Below, in pieces: positions 14,936 to 20,063 of a DNA stretch of 20,063 nucleotides. Made by a program: the position numbers and the translations under genes. Source of the DNA: an uncultured Eubacteriales bacterium (GTDB lineage: Bacteria > Bacillota > Clostridia > Oscillospirales > Acutalibacteraceae); the NCBI GenBank assembly GCA_948762645.1, contig CAQBRY010000022.1, forward strand, positions 1-20,063, in the 5' to 3' direction. The stretch's first letter is position 1; the number at the start of each line of letters is the position of its first letter. The notes under the pieces were generated by a model that was not told where the DNA came from, did not search any database, and saw only the letters and a list, made by a program, of their open reading frames with translations.

Positions 14936-16876
14936 TTAAATATCTGCTTTTCTGGAAACTACCGGACTAAATGCTTTTCCGGTTCCTTGAAAAAATCTGC
15001 TGAAAAGTTCATAAAATTCAAGTCTTAGGACTTGTATTCCGGCGAGCAGCGCCTCAAGACACAGTACAAATATATTCCCTGCTATTAAAGTAATTACGTA
15101 CCCTATCGGCCCAAACATCTCGGCAATAGTAAATACAACCATCATCATTCCGGCATGTACTAATACGAACGCCCCTACTCTTAAAAATGACATTGTATTT
15201 GTAACATAACTAAGTACAACCTCAAACATCTCAAATATACTCTGCGCTATATAGTCGCCCCAACTTTTTGGTTTCCAGTCTGAATTGCCATCAAACATTT
15301 TTATAAATATCTCGCTAAATAATATGAAAAATATCGGCGTAACTATTAGAAGCGCAATATATAAACTATTTGCAAATCCATATTTGAAAAGCATAAGGTC
15401 AAGAAGCATAAGTACTGAACTTGAATATAAGACCAGTCCACAAACGCCGTTTTGGCTAAAAATCGCTTCTCCAAATTTTTTTCTTCGCACAAGAGAATAC
15501 ACGTTAATCATCATTGCAACAATTAGTAGAAAAACTCCTATCCCTACCGCGGAATATATAATTACGTTCGTAGTATTAGACGCCATTACCGAAACAGGTT
15601 TTTCATTTAGTCCAAATACATTTTTATAAAAACCATCAAGCGCGTCCTCAAATCCGAACACCGATCCAAAAATCGTACCGAAAAACGCTGAAGATATTCC
15701 GCAGCTTATAAGCGCTCTGCCAAGTTTCATTTTCTTGATTTTCCACATTAAATATCCAACTATTGATAAAACAAGTCCTTGACCGAGATCTGCAAACATT
15801 ATTCCAAATAATACTATATAAGTCAAGCTTACAAATATCGTAGGATCTACTTCATTATAGTTTGGCAGACCGTAGGTTTCCACGAAAAATTCAAAAGGTC
15901 TGAAAAAACGTCTGTTTTTAAGTTTTATAGGTGGAGAATGCTTCAGCATGTCTTTCCCCTTTTCAGTAGAATACTCCACACTATTGATGCTATCAAGTTT
16001 CTGGCATATCTCTATTTCTTTGTCTGCCGGGATCCATCCTACCAATATAAAACTATAATTATACCTTGCTGCGTACCTCTTGACCTCATGGTACACAATA
16101 AGTTCTTCAAGTTTGGAATATAGTCTCATACACTGTCCTTTTTGATGTTTCCAGAACTCTGCTATTTTAGCGTCAATTTTACCTATTTCTTTTTTTACTT
16201 CTTCTTCTATTATTTTAAGCCTTTTTACATTTTCTTCGGCAGTCCCATTTACATACGTTATCTCTACACTTTCGAAATAAAGACTTGAAAATATACGATC
16301 TACTTCATCTAAAATATCTATCGGAGCAAAATATATTCCCCAATAATACATGTCGTCCTTAGTACAAGGGAAAAACAATACTTCCTTCTCATCTTCGTAC
16401 AGCGAAAGCTTATAATGACTCTCTCTTGGAAGTCTTCCAAACCTCGCCTTTATATACTCGCATGACATTATTTCATCAAGTCTTTTATTCAGTCCAAAAA
16501 AATGTTCTAACTGTTTTTTCTCTTTTATATATTTGTCTAGCTTGCCTTTGAGTACTTTCTTCTTCTCTACAAGTTTTCCAAGTTTTTCAGATAAATTGTC
16601 AATATACTCTGATATCTGATTATTATCAATATAAAAATTTTCAACATCTACTAAATCAAGTGTTTGTCCTGAAGCAATTACCGTATCTTTCAAAATTTTT
16701 AAAGACTCAGAATACGGATTTTCCTCTAAAACATGTGAAAATTTTTCAGTATTGGAATAAAATGAAAAAACATTATCAGGCTGAAAAGACTTTGAATTTC
16801 CACATATTCTAATTACGTCGTCTATCTCAGACATAAGCCCTATTATACTTATAAATTTCATCTCACAAACTGCCAT
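14936..16876 (-). CDS. atpI: V-type ATPase subunit I (membrane stator, a-type)
   Basis: A 646-residue protein, normal for bacterial subunit I. It has a cytoplasmic half (residues 1-340) with long coiled-coil stretches (EKLGKLVEKKKVLKGKLDKY) that bind the peripheral stalks, and a membrane half with about seven or eight helices that holds the ion half-channels. The start follows GGGGGAGGT. Membrane motifs: FADLGQGL, SFLRVGAFVLVHAGM with the essential channel Arg, and LRLEFYELFSRFFQGTGKAF near the end, with a second conserved Arg. It lies 27 bases from both atpC and atpK. Confidence 0.96.
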   Translation of the reverse strand: MAVCEMKFISIIGLMSEIDDVIRICGNSKSFQPDNVFSFYSNTEKFSHVLEENPYSESLKILKDTVIASGQTLDLVDVENFYIDNNQISEYIDNLSEKLGKLVEKKKVLKGKLDKYIKEKKQLEHFFGLNKRLDEIMSCEYIKARFGRLPRESHYKLSLYEDEKEVLFFPCTKDDMYYWGIYFAPIDILDEVDRIFSSLYFESVEITYVNGTAEENVKRLKIIEEEVKKEIGKIDAKIAEFWKHQKGQCMRLYSKLEELIVYHEVKRYAARYNYSFILVGWIPADKEIEICQKLDSINSVEYSTEKGKDMLKHSPPIKLKNRRFFRPFEFFVETYGLPNYNEVDPTIFVSLTYIVLFGIMFADLGQGLVLSIVGYLMWKIKKMKLGRALISCGISSAFFGTIFGSVFGFEDALDGFYKNVFGLNEKPVSVMASNTTNVIIYSAVGIGVFLLIVAMMINVYSLVRRKKFGEAIFSQNGVCGLVLYSSSVLMLLDLMLFKYGFANSLYIALLIVTPIFFILFSEIFIKMFDGNSDWKPKSWGDYIAQSIFEMFEVVLSYVTNTMSFLRVGAFVLVHAGMMMVVFTIAEMFGPIGYVITLIAGNIFVLCLEALLAGIQVLRLEFYELFSRFFQGTGKAFSPVVSRKADI

Positions 16877-16903
16877 TTTTTTTACCTCCCCCTTTTAATA
16901 TTA

Positions 16904-17944
16904 TTACTGTATCAGCATAGACTTTATTTCATCCGAAGACAATTTATACCTTATACCCTCTATTATATTTATTATATTTAAAATTTCTATCTCTTTTAGA
17001 AAAATATATGACATTAAAACTATTGGTGGAGAAATAGAAAATCTTATATCATGAAGGCTCCTTATAAAACGCATATATTTTGGAATTTTATCTATTGTAT
17101 CAAGCCCCTTTGAAAGCCACTTCTTACCAACTTTTGAATTTTTCATATCTATCATCATCTGCTTTGGGTCTTTTGAATAAATATATTCTCGGAGTGTTTT
17201 TATGCCAAGCGTACCAAATGGAAAAATTATTGTTTCTATATATTCGTCGTCCACGCTATAGAACTTCTTTACTCTTGTTATCCTTACCATATTATTAAGG
17301 TCTATGTAAGTATTAAACAAATCGTTAAGCTCCGCTTTCGTTTTTCCCCTTGTATACTTATCTATTATATGAAATACCACATCATATAGATAAGTATAAA
17401 GTGCAGCTTCTATTTGTGAAATATCAACCGGTGTGTTTATATTATGAGGTCTGAAGGGCATAAGTACCTCTTTGTAAACAGATTTCTTTGTTGCTTCTAG
17501 TAAGTCGTCGAAGTTCTTTATACTTGAAAATGCGTATATATCTATTTTCGTATGGCGACCAAAAAAGACAGGCATAGAATAAAGATATTCACTCGTTTTC
17601 CCAGCTGCCATGAGCATTATTATATGCATTATTTCCTGTATTTCTATTTTGGCTATTATATAGTTAAAAAAGTGTTCGCCTGACGACAAATCATATTTTC
17701 CAAGAACAGCAAAATCATAAAACAACTTTCTTCTTATAATATCTTCAAGGTATCCTCTGTGGATATCGCTTTCATTTATCGCACTGAGAATATCTGAATA
17801 TGAAGTCCTATGCTTTAAATACGACGCTATCTCCGACACACTATCACAAGACATTAAATTTAAATAATCTTTTTCTTTAAGTCTCTTTCCATACATTGCC
17901 CTGGCTTTAGAAAGTACAGCATTAGAAGCATAAGATAATATCAT
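16904..17944 (-). CDS. atpC: V-type ATPase subunit C (d-type, rotor connector)
   Basis: A 346-residue all-helical protein of the family that sits on top of the K ring and connects it to the D/F shaft. The start is ATG 17944 (MILSYASNAVLSKARAMYGK): it gives family length, has GAAGGG 8 bases upstream inside the end of the preceding gene, and leaves a 2-base gap. An in-frame GTG at 17989 would overlap the upstream gene by 43 bases. Visible family features are KARAMYGKRLKEKDYLNLM at the start and DLNNMVRITRVKKFY in the middle, the C-subunit pattern 'D..Ni..iiR.k'. It ends with a run of helices (IFLKEIEILNIINIIEGIRY), the typical 'yl..kE.Ei.nir.I..g' signature. Confidence 0.93.
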   Translation of the reverse strand: MILSYASNAVLSKARAMYGKRLKEKDYLNLMSCDSVSEIASYLKHRTSYSDILSAINESDIHRGYLEDIIRRKLFYDFAVLGKYDLSSGEHFFNYIIAKIEIQEIMHIIMLMAAGKTSEYLYSMPVFFGRHTKIDIYAFSSIKNFDDLLEATKKSVYKEVLMPFRPHNINTPVDISQIEAALYTYLYDVVFHIIDKYTRGKTKAELNDLFNTYIDLNNMVRITRVKKFYSVDDEYIETIIFPFGTLGIKTLREYIYSKDPKQMMIDMKNSKVGKKWLSKGLDTIDKIPKYMRFIRSLHDIRFSISPPIVLMSYIFLKEIEILNIINIIEGIRYKLSSDEIKSMLIQ

Positions 17945-17946
17945 CT

Positions 17947-18261
17947 TTAGAGCCCTTCTTTCACCCTCTGAATTATCTGAGATATCCACATTTTCGAATT
18001 TTCACTGTATACCTTATCTATTTTATCAGAAATTTTATTATAATGGTCTGTTATTGCCTTTATCTTAATATCTGCAATTTCCCTTTCCTCGGATTCCATA
18101 ATTTTAATATTTTGTCTGGCCTTGTTGATGTGTTCTACTCTCTTTTTTTCCCTTAAGTCATTTATCTTCTGGATAGAATCCACTTTAAATTTTAGGGTCT
18201 TCGCCACCGCTTCCCTGGATTTTTTATCTGTGCTTATGATTCTGTTTATCATGTCTTTCAT
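17947..18261 (-). CDS. V-type ATPase small peripheral-stalk subunit (H/G type)
   Basis: A 104-residue, highly charged, almost entirely helical protein that fits the position and size of the small stalk subunit paired with E (called H in archaeal-type enzymes, NtpF in Enterococcus). I chose ATG 18261 (MKDMINRIISTDKKSREAV) because GGGGTATGG lies about 7 bases upstream; a TTG at 18276 would add five residues. One long helix carries alternating Lys/Glu (INDLREKKRVEHINKARQN). Sequence conservation in this family is low, so the call rests mainly on being the first gene of the operon, its length and its coiled-coil nature. The stop is 2 bases before atpC. Confidence 0.78.
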   Translation of the reverse strand: MKDMINRIISTDKKSREAVAKTLKFKVDSIQKINDLREKKRVEHINKARQNIKIMESEEREIADIKIKAITDHYNKISDKIDKVYSENSKMWISQIIQRVKEGL

Positions 18262-18334
18262 TAAACCATACCCCAAATAAATTTATTTTTATTTTTGAAA
18301 ATACAGAAAAAGTAAACTACCTTACTGTTATAGA

Positions 18335-18362
18335 ATTATGTTACAAATTACAAAAAAGTCAA
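18335..18362 (-). promoter_or_regulatory. Promoter of the V-ATPase operon
   Basis: On the minus strand TTGACT (18362-18357), 16 bp, CATAAT (18340-18335). This leaves a leader of roughly 65 bases before the first gene. A 14-bp palindrome (AAATAAATTTATTT at 18275-18288) lies in the leader just before the ribosome binding site; it is AT-only and its meaning is uncertain. Confidence 0.6.
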
Positions 18363-18415
18363 GAGGTTAGGTATACAAAATTTAAACCGGCATTTATAAA
18401 TAACGTATTTTTTAT

Positions 18416-18500
18416 AAATATTAACCAAAAAATATTGACTTTATATATATATATATATATAATAGTTATAGATTTTATTTTGAGGAGGAATTATATTATG
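18416..18500 (+). repeat. Direct repeat copy 1: promoter, leader and ribosome binding site block
   Basis: This block matches 18985-19061. The shared order is AAATATTAACCAAAAAAT, then TTGACT, a TA tract, TAATAGTTATAGATTTT and TTGAGGAGG, and both copies end at an ATG. The main difference is the TA tract, 10 units here against 7 in the second copy, plus a few bases after the -10. The coding regions that follow are much less alike. Confidence 0.85.
18435..18463 (+). promoter_or_regulatory. Promoter of small gene 1, optimal spacing with TA-repeat spacer
   Basis: TTGACT (18435-18440), 17-bp spacer made of T plus TA repeats, TATAAT (18458-18463). The run holds 10 TA units including the start of the -10. 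Spacing is ideal for sigma-A, so this copy should be in an ON state. Confidence 0.75.
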
Positions 18501-18926
18501 ATGAATTCAGATTTTATTGATTGGATTTACAGCCAGTATAAAAAAGCTATAACGAACAAAGCTAATTCGTATTTATTAGACGAAGATGAAATATCAAAAA
18601 AAGAAGAGAGCAAAGTGGTATCTAGTATAAAGGAAACCATTGCCATAAAAATCGATTCAAGGGAGGCAAACAAAAAACTTAAAAAAATATTAAATAAATC
18701 AGCAATGATAGATGAAGTATTAAAAATAATTAAACCCTTAACGCAGAAAGCATTAAAGATAGATGAGATTGTTCCCATACTTGAGCATTTTAAAAATCAC
18801 GTCACAGAGATAGGTCACCCCCTTTATTATGTGGGAAGTGCACGTATTTACAAAAAATATATTAACAAACTAAAAAATAACGAAGTTATACTCTCAGCGA
18901 TAGCTCAACATAACGCAGGCGACTAA
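18498..18926 (+). CDS. Small protein of unknown function, tandem paralogue 1
   Basis: A 142-residue protein starting at ATG 18498, with GAGGAGG 9 bases upstream. The product is hydrophilic, Lys/Ile/Glu-rich and mostly helical, with no signal peptide and no membrane helix. I do not recognise the family. Near its end HPLYYVGSARIYKKYINKL aligns with PFLYTGSGRIYGKTINII in the next gene, giving a shared motif P-h-x-Y-h-G-S-x-R-I-Y-x-K-x-I-N. A weaker similarity upstream (ILEHFKNH with LRKLQFHL) supports a common origin. It is transcribed away from the V-ATPase operon. The motif could be a binding or packaging tag, but nothing in the sequence proves a role. Confidence 0.72.
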   Translation: MMNSDFIDWIYSQYKKAITNKANSYLLDEDEISKKEESKVVSSIKETIAIKIDSREANKKLKKILNKSAMIDEVLKIIKPLTQKALKIDEIVPILEHFKNHVTEIGHPLYYVGSARIYKKYINKLKNNEVILSAIAQHNAGD

Positions 18927-18984
18927 ATTTATTTACTATGCTTTTATCTATATGTAATTTATTAAATCATCCCCATGAAATTAG

Positions 18985-19061
18985 AAATATTAACCAAAAA
19001 ATCTTGACTTTATATATATATATAATAGTTATAGATTTTTTTGAGGAGGTAATGCATTATG
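18985..19061 (+). repeat. Direct repeat copy 2: promoter, leader and ribosome binding site block
   Basis: Second copy of the block at 18416-18500, near-identical outside the TA tract (7 TA units instead of 10). It begins 58 bases after the stop of the first gene. Confidence 0.85.
19004..19026 (+). promoter_or_regulatory. Promoter-like elements of small gene 2 with shortened 11-bp spacer
   Basis: TTGACT (19004-19009) and TATAAT (19021-19026) are both intact, but only 11 bp apart because the TA tract is three units shorter than in copy 1. At this spacing sigma-A recognition should be poor, so this copy is predicted to be OFF or weak in this clone. Confidence 0.55.
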
Positions 19062-19463
19062 GCGAGTCTTTCAGCTTGCAGATGGCTTTGCAACGCGCTT
19101 TATATACGCCTATGGAGGGAAGTACATTCACAATATAAATTAAATCGGCGTTTAAAGATAGATGGCGTAACAATAGACAAAATCACATCACAAGACATCG
19201 ATAATCTAACAAAATCTAATCCATATTTTTCTAAAGAATATAATAAAAATAAACAGATAATAAATAATAGTTTAAAAAATGTATATCAAGCTGATACGCG
19301 ACCAACAATAAAATCTGCCCTTAGAAAACTACAATTTCATTTGCCGGACTCTAGTAACCCTTTTCTTTACACAGGCAGTGGAAGAATTTATGGTAAGACT
19401 ATTAACATCATTTCTAGCGATGCAAACCTCAAATCAAAGCAGTTTAAAGAATATCCACTTTGA
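19059..19463 (+). CDS. Small protein of unknown function, tandem paralogue 2
   Basis: A 134-residue protein starting at ATG 19059, with GAGGAGG 9 bases upstream, the same geometry as in paralogue 1. The last third has LYTGSGRIYGKTINIIS, the motif shared with paralogue 1. The first 20 residues (MASLSACRWLCNALYIRLWR) are odd: hydrophobic, with Cys and Trp, and encoded by a locally less AT-rich patch (19059-19130) that is open in all three plus-strand frames. An alternative ATG at 19052 in another frame gives a 28-residue ORF, but it is only 2 bases from the ribosome binding site. The N-terminus may therefore be a product of recombination or a frameshift. Function unknown; a terminator follows 32 bases after the stop. 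Confidence 0.62.
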   Translation: MASLSACRWLCNALYIRLWREVHSQYKLNRRLKIDGVTIDKITSQDIDNLTKSNPYFSKEYNKNKQIINNSLKNVYQADTRPTIKSALRKLQFHLPDSSNPFLYTGSGRIYGKTINIISSDANLKSKQFKEYPL

Positions 19464-19495
19464 TCGTTATAATTTAATTAAGGCAAAATAAACTT

Positions 19496-19533
19496 GAGTA
19501 TAAAACTCCCAAAAGGAATTTTATACTCTTTTT
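19496..19533 (+). terminator. Rho-independent terminator after small gene 2
   Basis: GAGTATAAAA (19496-19505) pairs with TTTTATACTC (19519-19528), with an inner TCC/GGA pairing, followed by TTTTT. It lies between convergent genes and may also slow minus-strand transcription from the aminopeptidase gene, though the U-run there is poorer. Confidence 0.85.
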
Positions 19534-19539
19534 AATAAA

Positions 19540-20063
19540 TTATTTCATAAAAAATGCTTTTATAGCTTTATAACACATATAAAGATCTATCTTTGATATA
19601 ACCTCAAACGGTGAATGCATAGAAAGCACCGGCACTCCCATATCAATAACATCTATATTTAAATTAGATATAAATTTGGCGATCGTTCCTCCGCCTCCGC
19701 CGTCTACTTTGCCAAGCTCCCCTGTCTGCCAAAGAATATCTGCATCATTCAGGATTTTACGTATCTCACCTACAAACTCCGCACAAGCATCAGACGTACC
19801 CATCTTTCCGCCACTTCCTGTATATTTTGTCATTACGACCCCTCTATTTAAGTAACAGCTGTTAGATGCGTCATATTCACCTGCAAAATTAGGATCGAAT
19901 CCTGCATTTACGTCTATCGATAAACATTTTGACTTTGTCAGTACATCCCTAGCCTTTATCTCCTGATTTCGTACCAAATCAGCTATAAAATATTTTATAA
20001 ACGAAGATTTCATGCCGGTGGTACCGTCGCTGCCTACTTCCTCTTTGTCAGCAAGAACCACTA
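19540..20063 (-). CDS. M18 family aminopeptidase, C-terminal part (5' end outside window)
   Basis: About 174 residues of the C-terminal half of an M18 zinc aminopeptidase, a cytosolic enzyme that removes N-terminal residues (often Asp/Glu) from peptides and forms large oligomers. The fragment opens with VVLADKEEVGSDGTTGM, which carries the catalytic and metal Glu pair (DKEEVGS). Further on, SIDVNAGFDPNF supplies a metal-binding Asp, KYTGSGGKMGTSDACAEF is the glycine-rich segment of bacterial members, and VPVLSMHSPFEVISKIDL holds the terminal metal His. The reading frame runs to the right edge, so the start and the first His and Asp ligands are not visible. The GTG at 20061 is an internal codon, not the start. 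It is convergent with the small paralogues. Confidence 0.93.
   Translation of the reverse strand, partial: VVLADKEEVGSDGTTGMKSSFIKYFIADLVRNQEIKARDVLTKSKCLSIDVNAGFDPNFAGEYDASNSCYLNRGVVMTKYTGSGGKMGTSDACAEFVGEIRKILNDADILWQTGELGKVDGGGGGTIAKFISNLNIDVIDMGVPVLSMHSPFEVISKIDLYMCYKAIKAFFMK

Noticed and set aside
18441..18461. TA tract as a mere low-complexity repeat
   Set aside because: Its position between exact -35 and -10 boxes, present twice with different unit counts, makes a promoter role more likely.
18435..18497. Upstream TTG start that would add 21 residues to small gene 1
   Set aside because: The TTG is part of the -35 box and the added residues encode the TA tract; the ATG at 18498 has an ideal ribosome binding site.
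20061..20063. GTG at the right edge as the start of a short M18 protein
   Set aside because: It lies in the middle of the conserved metal-binding strand, so the gene must continue beyond the window.

Overview
The window looks like chromosomal DNA from a low-GC Firmicute, most likely a member of Clostridia. The support is AT-rich coding sequence, strong GGAGG-type ribosome binding sites, TTGACT/TATAAT-type promoters, U-tailed hairpin terminators, a DNA polymerase I without a proofreading site, and a clostridial-style V-type ATPase operon. I cannot name the species.

Layout from left to right. (1) 1-2602, minus strand: the 3'-truncated gene of a two-AAA-domain ATPase of the type found in extracellular contractile injection systems (Afp15/Pvc15-like). 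It lies behind a gene for a 186-residue protein whose first 72 residues look like a Nif11-type leader ending in Gly-Gly. (2) 2736-6577, plus strand: polA, then a frameshifted gene for a degenerate Rab/Ras-like small GTPase with an N-terminal hydrophobic segment, then a rimI-like acetyltransferase. (3) 6593-9530: a helical protein of unknown function, a Dps ferritin on the minus strand, and an unknown secreted protein, separated by clear terminators. (4) 9493-18362, minus strand: a complete V/A-type ATPase operon in the order H, C, I, K, F, E, A, B, D, with a good promoter at its head and a strong hairpin at its end. (5) 18416-19533, plus strand: two tandem small genes of unknown function. Their promoter and ribosome-binding regions are near-identical, but their proteins have diverged. 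(6) 19540-20063, minus strand: the C-terminal part of an M18 family aminopeptidase, whose 5' end lies outside the window.

The nine V-ATPase genes supply every part of the enzyme: A3B3 head, D/F shaft, E/H stators, C connector, I stator membrane protein and K ring. They are packed with gaps of 2 to about 40 bases. The other genes are mostly separate transcription units.

The most unusual points are four. First, the Gly-Gly leader protein sits directly upstream of a contractile-injection-type ATPase. Second, the broken Rab-like gene would end in Cys-Cys if its homopolymer frameshifts were restored. Third, the twin promoters at 18435 and 19004 differ by three TA units, which sets the -35/-10 spacing at 17 and 11 bp and suggests phase-variable expression. 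Fourth, a 12-codon mini-ORF with the only good ribosome binding site stops one base before the probable atpA start. No gene-free stretch exceeds 300 bases, and I saw no tRNA, rRNA, CRISPR array or transposase gene.
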